Source: Flavobacteriales bacterium (GTDB taxonomy: Bacteria > Bacteroidota > Bacteroidia > Flavobacteriales_D > Sanyastnellaceae). Taken from it: 35,607 bases of DNA. The notes under the pieces are model-generated. The model was not told where the DNA came from. It did not search any database and saw nothing but the letters and a program-made list of their open reading frames with translations. The DNA is taken from the NCBI GenBank assembly GCA_023264155.1, contig JALQTD010000005.1:1-35607 (forward strand), given 5' to 3'. Below are positions 16,130 to 24,764 of the stretch, piece after piece. The translations under genes and the position numbers were made by a program. Positions within the stretch are counted from its first letter, which is position 1, and every line of letters begins with the position of its first letter.

Positions 16130-18934
16130 ATGAAGCACCTTTCCACCTTCGGCCTGCTGCTGCTTACCGCTGCCGCATCGGCCCAATCTTTTACGAACAG
16201 TTCGGCGCTGCTGCCGGGCACGTACAACAGCGGCAACTGCGTCGGCTTCACGGACGTCGACAACGACGGCTTCGATGACGTGGTGGTCCTCGACCAAAGC
16301 CGCGACCTCATCGTCCTGTATCAGAACGGCGACGGCACCTTCACGGAGGTGGCTTTCGGCCAAGTGTCCAACGCCGGCCAGTGGGGCATGTGCATCGCCG
16401 ATTACGACAACGACGGGCACAAGGACGTGTTCAGCGGTGGTTCGTACGACGGGGTGCACGTGTGGAACATCGACGGCCCCGGGGTGTCTTCCGTCATTCC
16501 CATGACGAACAACCAACTCTTCATGCAGGCGTGCAACTTCGCCGACATCAACAACGACGGCCAGCTCGACGTTTTTGCCTGCCACGACGATGCCCTGTCG
16601 CGGATGTGGCGTGGGGAAGGGGAGTCGCTCATCTTCGACGCGGCGTTGATGCCGTTGGATGATTACGCGCTCAATGGCTACCCCGGCAACGATCACAGCG
16701 GCAACTACGGCACGGTTTGGTCCGACTTCGACAACGACGGTGACCTCGATTTGATGATTGCCAAGTGCCGCCAGTTCATCGGGGATCCGCAGGATCCACG
16801 CCGCATCAATCAGTTGTGGGTGAACGACGGCTCGAACAACTACACCGAGGACGCGGAGGCGCGCGGCCTGGTACTCAATGAGCAGAGCTGGACCGCCGAC
16901 TTCGCTGACGTGGACAACGACGGAGATTTCGATTGCTTCATCACGAATCACAGCACGACGATGAAGCTGATGCTCAACGATGGCGCGGGATATTTCACGG
17001 ATGTCACTCCAGGCAGCGGCCTCGATGTGAGCGGATTTGTTTTGCAGGCCAAACTCGCCGACTTCGACAACGACGGCTACAACGACGTCATCATCGGTGG
17101 CGGAGCCGACGGCTACTTCCACAACAACGGCGACCTCACGTTCACCCCCATGGATGCTTTCCCCGCGAACGACGAGATGCACAGCTTTGCCATTGGCGAT
17201 GTGAACCGCGACGGGACGCTCGATGTCTATGCGAGCTACGGCAATGGGTACAACTCGGCCGACAATGCGAACCCGGATCGCCTGTGGGTGAACGACGGCA
17301 ACGACAACCACTGGATTGCCTTCGATTTGCAAGGCATCGCCTCCAACATGGACGCGGTGGGAGCGAAGGTGACCATCACCGGGGCCTTCGGGACCCAAGT
17401 GCGCGAGGTGCGCAGCGGCGAGAGCTACGGCATCACGAACATGTTCACCTGCCACTTCGGCTTGGGAGCGAACGAAACAGTGGACAGCGTGGTCATCGAT
17501 TGGCCGAGCGGCTTCCAATCGACCATTGCCAATCCTGAAATCGATGTGTACCACAACGTCCTCGAAGCGCCCTGCATGACGGAGGTGGCCATCGACGCCA
17601 CTTCGTTGCAGTTCTGCGCCGGGGGGTCGGTGGAATTGACGGTCAGCGGCGACTTTGCGACCTACGCGTGGTCTGCCGGTGCGGGCGACGCCGCGACGGC
17701 GACCATCGATGCACCCGGCACATACAGCGTGACGGTGACCGATGCCGACGGGTGCATGGGCGTGTCGGAGCCGGTGACGGTTACCGAGGTGACCGGCGAA
17801 GCGCCGGTGCTGATGTACGAAGGCAGCACGCTGTTGTGCGACGGCGACATCTTCGAGTTGAGCATCGCGAACGAAGGCGACTGGACGTGGTCAACGGAGG
17901 CCACTGGCACCGTCTTGGCGGTGACGGAATCGGGGGTGTACAGCGCGAGCGGCACGGACATTTGTGGCAACGACTTGGTGTCTGACGTGGTGGAAGTTAC
18001 CTTCTTCCCGGTACCGGATGCGCCTGTTGTAGCGGGGGCAACGGTGGATGCCGGGGGCAGCGTCGTATTGGACGGTGGCGTGAGCACCCTGCTGTGGTAC
18101 GACGACGAATTCGCAACGGAACCGATTGCCGAGGGCGCGACGTTCACCACACCAGCTTTGGATGCAAGCACGACCTACTGGGTGGAGGATGTGGCCGTGT
18201 CTGCCGCGGAGCAATTCACGGGCGGCGAAACGGAGATGGACATGGGCCAGTACCACACGAATGATGCATACTACATGCTGTTCGACGCTTACTCGGCCAT
18301 GCAGCTCGTGGAAGTCACGGTGTTTGCTAACGGAGGGGGGGTGCGCCAAATCGAATTGCTCGACGAGCAAGGAGCCACGCTCTTCGTAGGCGATTTCGAC
18401 CTCACCGACGGCACAAACGTCATTGAATTGGGCTGGTCCGTTCCTGCCGGTACGAATTACGGCTTGAAGTGCAATGCGGACAACCCGCAGTTGTGGCGGG
18501 ATGGCAACGGGTCTGATTTGAGCTACCCGTATGCGCTCGGCGATTTGGGCAGCATCACGTCAAGCACGGTAGCTGGCGCGAATGCCCAGAACTACTACTA
18601 CTTCTTCTACAACTGGGTGGTGTCGGCGCCGACGACGGAATGCCCGTCAGACCGCGTGCCAGTGACCGTGACCGTTGTGGGGGTCGAAGAGTGGGCTGCA
18701 GCCATCGGGTTGGAGGCTTTCCCTAACCCGGCCAGCGAGCAAGTGCAATTGCGTTGGAACACACCGGAGTTGCTGGATGTTGAAGTCACGGATGCCGCGG
18801 GCCGCGTGGTGTGGAGCCGCACGCAAGGCGCCTCGGGAGTCGTGATTCCCGTCGCAAATTGGGACGCAGGCTGGTACCAAGCCACGTTGCGGACGTCGGC
18901 CGGTGCGACCTCCCTGCAATTGCTGGTGCAGTGA
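16130..18934 (+). CDS. Secreted FG-GAP/UnbV repeat protein with T9SS type A domain
   Basis: A 934-residue exported protein. The signal peptide is MKHLSTFGLLLLTAAASAQ, so the ATG at 16130 is preferred over a TTG at 16121. Seven calcium-type FG-GAP/VCBS motifs run through residues 40-370: VDNDGFDD, YDNDGHKD, INNDGQLD, FDNDGDLD, VDNDGDFD, FDNDGYND and VNRDGTLD. These suggest a seven-bladed integrin-like propeller. An ASPIC/UnbV domain follows (DAVGAKVTITGAFG...REVRSGESYG). Then come Ig-like segments and a C-terminal type A sorting domain: EAFPNPASEQVQLRW, DAAGRVVW and a closing YQATLRTSAG segment. It is a T9SS cargo with a likely adhesive or binding role. A strong terminator lies downstream, so it appears monocistronic. 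An imperfect -7 box TAATTTGG sits at 16096-16103. Confidence 0.9.
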   Translation: MKHLSTFGLLLLTAAASAQSFTNSSALLPGTYNSGNCVGFTDVDNDGFDDVVVLDQSRDLIVLYQNGDGTFTEVAFGQVSNAGQWGMCIADYDNDGHKDVFSGGSYDGVHVWNIDGPGVSSVIPMTNNQLFMQACNFADINNDGQLDVFACHDDALSRMWRGEGESLIFDAALMPLDDYALNGYPGNDHSGNYGTVWSDFDNDGDLDLMIAKCRQFIGDPQDPRRINQLWVNDGSNNYTEDAEARGLVLNEQSWTADFADVDNDGDFDCFITNHSTTMKLMLNDGAGYFTDVTPGSGLDVSGFVLQAKLADFDNDGYNDVIIGGGADGYFHNNGDLTFTPMDAFPANDEMHSFAIGDVNRDGTLDVYASYGNGYNSADNANPDRLWVNDGNDNHWIAFDLQGIASNMDAVGAKVTITGAFGTQVREVRSGESYGITNMFTCHFGLGANETVDSVVIDWPSGFQSTIANPEIDVYHNVLEAPCMTEVAIDATSLQFCAGGSVELTVSGDFATYAWSAGAGDAATATIDAPGTYSVTVTDADGCMGVSEPVTVTEVTGEAPVLMYEGSTLLCDGDIFELSIANEGDWTWSTEATGTVLAVTESGVYSASGTDICGNDLVSDVVEVTFFPVPDAPVVAGATVDAGGSVVLDGGVSTLLWYDDEFATEPIAEGATFTTPALDASTTYWVEDVAVSAAEQFTGGETEMDMGQYHTNDAYYMLFDAYSAMQLVEVTVFANGGGVRQIELLDEQGATLFVGDFDLTDGTNVIELGWSVPAGTNYGLKCNADNPQLWRDGNGSDLSYPYALGDLGSITSSTVAGANAQNYYYFFYNWVVSAPTTECPSDRVPVTVTVVGVEEWAAAIGLEAFPNPASEQVQLRWNTPELLDVEVTDAAGRVVWSRTQGASGVVIPVANWDAGWYQATLRTSAGATSLQLLVQ

Positions 18935-18966
18935 TGAAGTAACCTTTGCGCGTTTGATGCGTATTG

Positions 18967-19003
18967 AAAGGCCGGATCCCGTGTGGGGTTCGGCCTTTTT
19001 TTT
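18967..19003 (+). terminator. Intrinsic terminator after the FG-GAP gene
   Basis: AAAGGCCG (18967-18974) pairs with CGGCCTTT (18991-18998) with further pairing of CCC and GGG inside, around a GTGT loop, followed by a run of T to 19002. This is the clearest rho-independent terminator in the window, located 33 bases after the stop at 18934. Confidence 0.85.
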
Positions 19004-19039
19004 CGCGCCCACCGCGCCCTTCCGAATTATCTTGCCCAC

Positions 19040-19813
19040 ATGCAACAACTCATTGCCCTCTTCACTCGTTTTGTGCCGCGCCACCTGCTGCAAGTATGGA
19101 CCCACTGGACCATTTTGCGGATTGCATTCATATGGTCGGGCAACCGGTTTGAAGACCCCATTTCGGGCAAAACGTATCGAAAAATGCTGCCGTATGGCCG
19201 GGTGAATCCGCGCCCCAACGCCCTCGCGCCACACAGCCTGTCACTCGAACGTCACCGGACGATTTGGCTGTTCATGCAGCGCCACACCGACTTCTTCACG
19301 GCGCCGTTGAGGATGTTGCATTTGGCGCCGGAATACTGTTACCTGCGGTTGTTCAAGAAGCAAGCGAACTTGGATTACGTCACCGGCGATTTGGTTTCCC
19401 CATGGGCCGATCACCACTTTGATGTCCATGCCATTCCGTTCGAGGACAATGCATTCGATGTGCTCATGGCCAACCACCTTTTGGAGCACGTGGACAAGGA
19501 CCGGGATGTGTTGCTCGAATTCTACCGGGTCCTCAAACCCGGCGGCTGGGCGATACTACAAGTGCCCATCGACATGGACAACCCCAACACGGAGGAGGAT
19601 CGCAGCATCACCGATCCCCGGGAGCGCGAACGGCTCTACTTGCAGAGCGACCACTTGCGCCTCTACGGACACGCGGACTACCCCAAGCGGCTGGCGGACG
19701 CGGGTTTTGAAGTCCAGGTGGTGGATGTGGCCGATGAAGTGGGAGAGGAGCTTGCGGAGCGCTACTGTCTGGGGTCCGAGCGGCTTGTTTATTTCGTGCG
19801 CAAGCCGCGTTAA
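19040..19813 (+). CDS. SAM-dependent methyltransferase, class I
   Basis: A 257-residue methyltransferase of the type 11 group. Motif I is degenerate (RMLHLAPEYCYLRLF instead of GxGxG). Next come the acidic segment YVTGDL and the post-motif FEDNAFDVLMANHLLEHV, then DVLLEFYRVLKPGGWAILQVP, all typical. The N-terminal 70 residues include KTYRKMLPYGRVNPRPNAL and HSLSLERHRTIW. In relatives I remember, this region is a zinc-ribbon with two CPxC pairs; here the equivalents read DPIS and APHS, so no zinc site remains. The substrate is unknown. The ATG follows the terminator of the previous gene by 36 bases, with a weak TATCTTGC box at 19028-19035. Its TAA shares bases with the stop of the convergent TonB receptor gene. 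Confidence 0.85.
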   Translation: MQQLIALFTRFVPRHLLQVWTHWTILRIAFIWSGNRFEDPISGKTYRKMLPYGRVNPRPNALAPHSLSLERHRTIWLFMQRHTDFFTAPLRMLHLAPEYCYLRLFKKQANLDYVTGDLVSPWADHHFDVHAIPFEDNAFDVLMANHLLEHVDKDRDVLLEFYRVLKPGGWAILQVPIDMDNPNTEEDRSITDPRERERLYLQSDHLRLYGHADYPKRLADAGFEVQVVDVADEVGEELAERYCLGSERLVYFVRKPR

Positions 19814-21771
19814 AACGACCACTCCATGCGCAGCCGGACGTTGCGCCCCGGTTCGGGCAGCCCGAGGTTGTTCAGCTGGGACAGGATCGTCGTGTAGGAA
19901 CGGTTCAGGAGGTTACTCGCCGTCAACGTCGTGGTCCAATGGGCATTCCACACCACGGAACAGCCGGCATCAAGTAAGACCGCTTCGCGTGACGCGCGAA
20001 CAATGGATTGCGCCCGCCACGTGCGGCCGAGGCCATCCCCCCAAAACGTGTGCGCTTCCAAACGCATGTTCGCAGGAGGAATCAACGGCAGGACCTGCCC
20101 CCGTTCGTCCCGCGCATCGATCCAAGACCCCGCAGCCCGGAGTTCCAAGCCCTGCCGCACCGCCCAGCCCGCGCTGACTTCCAGCCCGGTGAGGACAGCG
20201 TCCCGTTGATCAAACGCGTAAACCGGCAGCCCTGCCAGCGCGGTATCCGTTTCCGTCAAGTGAATGAATCCGTTGACCCGTTGGTGGTAGCCTGACAATT
20301 CGCCGCGCCACCCATTGCGTTCGGGCCGCATCCAACTCAGTTCGATTTGATTCGCCGTTTCCACGCGCAGATCGACATTGCCCCATTCCACGCGGTTCAT
20401 GGTCCCGTGAATGCCTGAAGCCGCAAGCTCTGCCAGTCCCGGTGCACGGTTTTTTCGGGCCAAACCCAATGTCATCCTCCAAGCGTCCGGCGACACCCAA
20501 GTCAGCCCCACGCCCCCCGATCCCATCCAATAGGTGCGTGCGGGAAGGCCGGCGGCCAGGGTTTGGCGCACATCCGACCGCAGGATGCCCACGGCGTGCA
20601 GGGACCCACGCTGCCAACCGGATTGCGCAAACACGCCGCCCTCCTTGATTTCTGCATTCGGAAGGAACGCTTCATCGTCGGCTTTGAGCGGGCCATTTTC
20701 GTTCGTTTTTAAGCCACCCTGCGTTCCCAGGGCCCATTGCCATGCACCTTCCTGCCGTTCAACCCGCAGGTCGAGCCGCGTGGTGCGCAAACTCAGATCG
20801 AAGTCCGCGAGAAGGGCCGATTCCGCTTCCCCCACCGCGAGGGAGTCGTGGAATTCCTTCCGGTGATTCAACTGATAACTGAGGGTTGGGTGCCAAACCC
20901 AGCCGCGGCGGCCTTGGATGTGCAGGGAGCTCGTGATGAGGTGGTCGCCGCTTTGGTGCCAGCCGTTGCGGCCGATGAGGCCTGCTGTGTTGTAAGCCGA
21001 GGTGTACGCGCCGTCCCACGTTCCCCAGCGTTTGAGGTAGCCAAACCTTCCCTGCGCAAAGAACTGCCGGTACGCTGAGTTGTCGAGTTGAGTGCCATCG
21101 GACAGGGTGGCATTCCCATGCCGGTTCACGCCCCCGCTGAACGTGTGGTACGCCGACTCGCTGCGCTTGCGGGTGATGACGGAGGCCTGGTAGCCGGAAG
21201 TGTTCGTGTGTCGGGTCAGGTGCAGGGCGCTGCTTCGTCCTTGTTCGGCCTCGGGGCCGATGGGCACGAACCGCAGGACGCCGCCGAGGGCGTCGGCAGC
21301 GTCGATAAGCGTCGAAGCGCCGCGCATGACCTCGACGCGCTCGATGCCTTGTTCGGGCAGGTAGATGCCGTGATGCTCACCCCAGGCTTGGGTTTCGATG
21401 CGGGCTCCGTAGAAATAGGTGGCGACGCGGAGGCCGGAGAGGCCGCGGACGATGGGGCGCACGGTACCACCGGTGGCGGTTTGGAAGGACACGCCGGGCA
21501 AGGCGGCCAAAGCCAGTAACCGGGACGGCGCCGGGGTGGCGTCGAGTGAGGCAACGTCCAGCCGTTGCACTTGTTCGAGCGGGGCGGCGGGGGCGTCTGA
21601 CAAGGCGGAGACGGTCGCCGCATCGAGGCCGTGCACCAAGGCCGTGATGTCGGGTTGCTGGTCCGACAGGAAGAGGCTGTCGCGCAGGGGATCGTGGGAA
21701 GGGGTTTGGCCTGCAGCCCAAAACGCATGCATCACCAAGGCCATCAGCAAGGGGAGCGTGCGCGCGTTCAT
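19810..21771 (-). CDS. TonB-dependent outer-membrane receptor
   Basis: A 653-residue outer-membrane transporter. A signal peptide (LPLLMALVMHAFWAAGQ) leads into a linker and the plug domain at about residues 65-165: ALAALPGVSFQTATGG, PIVRGLSGLRVATYFYGARI and GIERVEVMRGASTLIDAADALGG. The rest is a beta-barrel with alternating aromatic/polar strands and ends in VRLRMEWSF, with the terminal Phe favoured by the BAM machine. There is no N-terminal carboxypeptidase-like domain, so it is not a SusC type. The plug resembles metal, heme or vitamin-type receptors, but the substrate cannot be assigned. A good promoter (TTTTG, 16 bases, TAATTTTG) ends only 4 bases before the ATG. It converges on the methyltransferase, sharing the stop-codon bases TTAA. 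Confidence 0.9.
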   Translation of the reverse strand: MNARTLPLLMALVMHAFWAAGQTPSHDPLRDSLFLSDQQPDITALVHGLDAATVSALSDAPAAPLEQVQRLDVASLDATPAPSRLLALAALPGVSFQTATGGTVRPIVRGLSGLRVATYFYGARIETQAWGEHHGIYLPEQGIERVEVMRGASTLIDAADALGGVLRFVPIGPEAEQGRSSALHLTRHTNTSGYQASVITRKRSESAYHTFSGGVNRHGNATLSDGTQLDNSAYRQFFAQGRFGYLKRWGTWDGAYTSAYNTAGLIGRNGWHQSGDHLITSSLHIQGRRGWVWHPTLSYQLNHRKEFHDSLAVGEAESALLADFDLSLRTTRLDLRVERQEGAWQWALGTQGGLKTNENGPLKADDEAFLPNAEIKEGGVFAQSGWQRGSLHAVGILRSDVRQTLAAGLPARTYWMGSGGVGLTWVSPDAWRMTLGLARKNRAPGLAELAASGIHGTMNRVEWGNVDLRVETANQIELSWMRPERNGWRGELSGYHQRVNGFIHLTETDTALAGLPVYAFDQRDAVLTGLEVSAGWAVRQGLELRAAGSWIDARDERGQVLPLIPPANMRLEAHTFWGDGLGRTWRAQSIVRASREAVLLDAGCSVVWNAHWTTTLTASNLLNRSYTTILSQLNNLGLPEPGRNVRLRMEWSF

Positions 21772-21775
21772 GCCG

Positions 21776-21804
21776 CAAAATTAGCGCTGCGCTTCCCGAC
21801 AAAA
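21776..21804 (-). promoter_or_regulatory. Strong promoter of the TonB receptor; possibly leaderless
   Basis: The minus strand has TTTTG at 21800-21804 and an exact TAnnTTTG (TAATTTTG) at 21776-21783, separated by 16 bases. The -7 box ends 4 bases before the ATG that starts at 21771. Transcription would start at or within a base or two of the ATG, suggesting a leaderless message. Confidence 0.65.
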
Positions 21805-21858
21805 CCCCGGGTTATGTCAGGTTGGGTGAAACTTGACGTTGCTGTGACGAAGTGCGGG

Positions 21859-22488
21859 TCAACCCACCGTTAGGCGCTCTGCTTCAATGCCATAGACCCC
21901 ATTGAACGCGGCCCCAAGCGCCTCCGACTCCCCGAGCCGAATGGACGTTCGCATCCGGCAGCTTTCCCGGAAATCGGTTTCCTCAGGAGCACAATCGAAT
22001 TCCTTCAAAATCCGCATCGCATCACTCATCCGCTCGTATCCGAACCGCACCTCCCAGACCGCTTCCACGTGGCGTTCCACCAGTTCCCCGTGATCCAAAG
22101 CATCCAGGGTCGCTTCCCGGTAAGCCTCGATCAATCCCCCCACTCCGAGTTTGATGCCCCCGAAATAACGCACCACGATCGCCAGGCAATAGGTCACTTC
22201 GCGGCTCCGCAAAGCCCCGAGGATGGGTGTTCCAGCTGAATGCGCGGGTTCCCCGTCGTCCTGAGCCCGCCACTGTTCGCCCGTAGGCCCGAGCCGCCAG
22301 GCATAACAGTGGTGCCGCGCGGCGTGGTGGGCCTTGCGCACGGCCTCGAGGTGCGCCGCAATTTCCTCCTCGGTGCGAACGGGAAAGACGTAGCCGAAAT
22401 GCTTCGATCCCTTCGACTTGAACAGGCCTTCCGACGGACGGGCCGGCATCCAGTACGCGTCAACGGGTCCTGTGGGCACTTCCGACAT
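21859..22488 (-). CDS. yigZ: YigZ/IMPACT-family protein
   Basis: A 209-residue member of the UPF0029/IMPACT family. The N-terminal domain carries FKSKGSKHFGYVFPV, HHCYAWRLG, QDDGEPAHSAGTPIL and VVRYFGGIKLGVGGLIEAY, the conserved IMPACT signature. The C-terminal part is the ferredoxin-like DUF1949 half (VRFGYERMSDAMRIL). Eukaryotic IMPACT tunes translation control through GCN1; bacterial function is not established, though ribosome or RNA contact is often proposed. It starts directly after the TAA of the preceding small conserved gene, and is the last gene of the porT operon. Confidence 0.92.
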   Translation of the reverse strand: MSEVPTGPVDAYWMPARPSEGLFKSKGSKHFGYVFPVRTEEEIAAHLEAVRKAHHAARHHCYAWRLGPTGEQWRAQDDGEPAHSAGTPILGALRSREVTYCLAIVVRYFGGIKLGVGGLIEAYREATLDALDHGELVERHVEAVWEVRFGYERMSDAMRILKEFDCAPEETDFRESCRMRTSIRLGESEALGAAFNGVYGIEAERLTVG

Positions 22489-22884
22489 TTAGGATAACGG
22501 GTTCAGCGTGACCGAAAAAACGGTGATGGCGTGTAAATCGCGTCCGTGGAAGAACTTGTCCAAGGCGCCCATGATGTTAGGGGCCGAGAAGTACGAGGTG
22601 TGCAACTCCGTTTCATTGAAAGCGCGCCACTGGATGGTGTACGTGGGTTCGAGCGCCCGGTGTTCGCGGATGTACTCGAGCATGCTTTCGAGCGCCTGCA
22701 CGGCATGAGCGCCGGTCGATTGGTGGAAGAGGAACTCTTGGTTGTGCCGCGGATTGTTCGTCATCAAGGCCAAAAGCGTCACGCCGCCTTCAACGGTGTA
22801 ATCAAATCGCGGCGGCATCGCCCCGAAGTAGTTGGCCACTTGCGCCTCCAAGCGTTCCTGCTCCGTGCTGAAATCGTTGCTCAT
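22489..22884 (-). CDS. Conserved small cytoplasmic protein, function unknown
   Basis: A 131-residue soluble protein with no signal peptide or membrane segment. It has a mixed alpha/beta pattern: a helix at 5-22, a strand-rich section VEGGVTLLALMTN, then a helix QALESMLEYIREH and the ending FFHGRDLHAITVFSVTLNPLS. I believe a similar ending (GRDxxxITVFSVxxNPxS) occurs in unnamed Bacteroidota proteins, but I cannot confirm a family. Its ATG overlaps the stop of the nucleotide-sugar dehydratase as ATGA, and yigZ follows with no gap, so it is tightly coupled in the operon. No function is proposed. Confidence 0.75.
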   Translation of the reverse strand: MSNDFSTEQERLEAQVANYFGAMPPRFDYTVEGGVTLLALMTNNPRHNQEFLFHQSTGAHAVQALESMLEYIREHRALEPTYTIQWRAFNETELHTSYFSAPNIMGALDKFFHGRDLHAITVFSVTLNPLS

Positions 22885-24761
22885 GACTCAAAGGTAGTTG
22901 CCGCTTTCCGGTTCTCCTTGAATTCGGGGAGCAATTCCGTCAGAAGGGACACGGTTCCCGCGTGGTCTGCCCGCCGCTGTTCGAGCGCGGCGATGCGCTC
23001 GAGCCATTCAGGTCCCGGCGACACCGTGTGCGCCGCGCGCCGGATTTTCGGGTGGTGGGTCGGCAAATCTTCCTCCGATTGCAGCTGCAGTTCTTCGTGC
23101 AGTTTTTCACCCGGGCGGAGGCCCGTGATTTCGACCTTGATGTCGCGTCCCGGTTCCAGCCCAGCCAGTTGGATCATCCGATTGGCCAAATCCAAAATCC
23201 GCACCCGCTCGCCCATGTCGAACATGTAAACCTCCCTTCCTTCGCCCATCGCCCCCGCCTCGAGCACCAACTGCACGGCTTCGGGTATGGTCATGAAGTA
23301 CCGGGTGACCTCCGCATCGGTGACCGTCACCGGGCCGCCGGCTTCGATTTGCCGCCGGAACAAGGGGATCACGCTGCCGTTGCTGCCGAGCACGTTGCCA
23401 AATCGCGTGGTAATCACCCGCGTGGTCCCCTGGCCAGCGAGCTCCTGGATCATCCGTTCGGCCACGCGCTTCGTCGCCCCCATGATCGAAGTCGGATTGA
23501 CCGCTTTGTCCGTGGAGACGAAAACAAACGCTTCGCAGCCCACCTGTTGGGCCGCCGCCAGCACATTGCGGGTACCGACCACATTCGTTTCGAAGGCCTG
23601 CCACGGTTGCTTCTCCATGAGCGGCACGTGCTTGTAGGCAGCCGAATGGAAGACAAATTCCGGATTGAATTCGGCAAAGGTGTCGCGCACTTGTTGGCCG
23701 TCGCGGATGTCGCCGATTTGGGCATTTACGTGACCAAGGACGCCGAGATTTCCCAACTCAAGTTGCAGATCGTGCATGGGAGTTTCCGCTTGGTCGATGG
23801 CCAAAATCGCCGCCGGTTGGTGGACCAAAATCTGCCGCACGAGTTCCGACCCAATGGATCCCGCAGCCCCCGTCACCACGACGCGCTTCCCACGCAAGAC
23901 GTTGGTGACCCGCGAGCGGTCGAGTTGGATGGCCGGGCGGCCGAGGAGATCTTCGATGCGCAATTCGCGGATTTGGCGCGCGGTGAGTTCGCCGTTGATC
24001 CAGTCGTGCACCGGGGGAACGTCGAGGACGCGGATGCCTTGGCCTAGGGCCTGGTCGACGATGCGCCGCCGCCGCTTCGGGTCGAGTTGCTGGACGCTGA
24101 TGATGAGCCGGTCCACGCCGCCCGTTCGGTAAAAACGACGGGCCTGCGCCGCCGACAGGATGTCCACCCCTTCGAGCTTCTTGCCGATTTTATGCGGGTC
24201 GTCGTCGATGAAGGCAACGACCTGCATTTCGGCGGAGCCCTCGCGGTCGAGGGCGCGTTTGGCAATCAACCCCGCCTCTCCCGCGCCAAAAATCGCCACG
24301 TGCACTTGCTCGCTGCCCTTCCGCATGGTCTGCAAATACAGCCACTTCACGGCGAGGCGCATGCCGATGAGCGCCACAAGCGTCCCCATCCACTCGATGG
24401 CCAACACCGAAAATGGAATGAAAAACCGGCCATCCACAGCGGCAAAGCGCACCCCATTCAATCCCGCGAACACGAGCGTGCCCACGGAGACCGCCCAGAA
24501 TACGCGGCGCGCATCCTCGGTCCCCGTGTGCCGCAAAATGCCCGATTCCAGCCGGAACGCCCGCGCAATTGCCAATCGCACCAAGAAGAAAATGGGTAAA
24601 AACCGCCACCAAACCGCCCATTCGTCTGCCGGCACGCGGAACTCAAATCGGATCAACAGCGCCCCGAGCACCGCAACGGTTGCGAGTGCCCCGTCCATCG
24701 CCGCCACAATCCAACGCGGGGCGTACCGAGCGGGCAAGCTGGGGTGAATCAGTCCTTTCAT
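22881..24761 (-). CDS. WbpM/CapD-type membrane nucleotide-sugar 4,6-dehydratase
   Basis: A 626-residue polysaccharide-biosynthesis protein. Four membrane segments occupy about residues 18-38, 50-68, 88-104 and 115-140. A first Rossmann-like domain starts at HVAIFGAGEAGLIAKRAL (154-171). The catalytic SDR domain has VVTGAAGSIGSELVRQ (295-310), DQAETPMHDL, SAAYKHVPLME and the active-site region STDKAVNPTSIMGATK (416-431). There the usual YxxxK is MxxxK (M427, K431), as in WbpM/PglF/FlaA1. Such enzymes convert UDP-GlcNAc to a 4-keto-6-deoxy sugar at the inner face of the membrane for O-antigen, capsule or linker-sugar synthesis. It starts 3 bases after the porT-like stop, which ties a surface-glycan enzyme to the T9SS. 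Confidence 0.92.
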   Translation of the reverse strand: MKGLIHPSLPARYAPRWIVAAMDGALATVAVLGALLIRFEFRVPADEWAVWWRFLPIFFLVRLAIARAFRLESGILRHTGTEDARRVFWAVSVGTLVFAGLNGVRFAAVDGRFFIPFSVLAIEWMGTLVALIGMRLAVKWLYLQTMRKGSEQVHVAIFGAGEAGLIAKRALDREGSAEMQVVAFIDDDPHKIGKKLEGVDILSAAQARRFYRTGGVDRLIISVQQLDPKRRRRIVDQALGQGIRVLDVPPVHDWINGELTARQIRELRIEDLLGRPAIQLDRSRVTNVLRGKRVVVTGAAGSIGSELVRQILVHQPAAILAIDQAETPMHDLQLELGNLGVLGHVNAQIGDIRDGQQVRDTFAEFNPEFVFHSAAYKHVPLMEKQPWQAFETNVVGTRNVLAAAQQVGCEAFVFVSTDKAVNPTSIMGATKRVAERMIQELAGQGTTRVITTRFGNVLGSNGSVIPLFRRQIEAGGPVTVTDAEVTRYFMTIPEAVQLVLEAGAMGEGREVYMFDMGERVRILDLANRMIQLAGLEPGRDIKVEITGLRPGEKLHEELQLQSEEDLPTHHPKIRRAAHTVSPGPEWLERIAALEQRRADHAGTVSLLTELLPEFKENRKAATTFES

Positions 24762-24764
24762 CCG

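Noticed and set aside
14765-17554. A 929-codon minus-strand frame
   Set aside because: It runs antisense across the polyferredoxin and the FG-GAP gene, which have a signal peptide, cysteine clusters and repeats in their own frames. No domain is recognisable in it.
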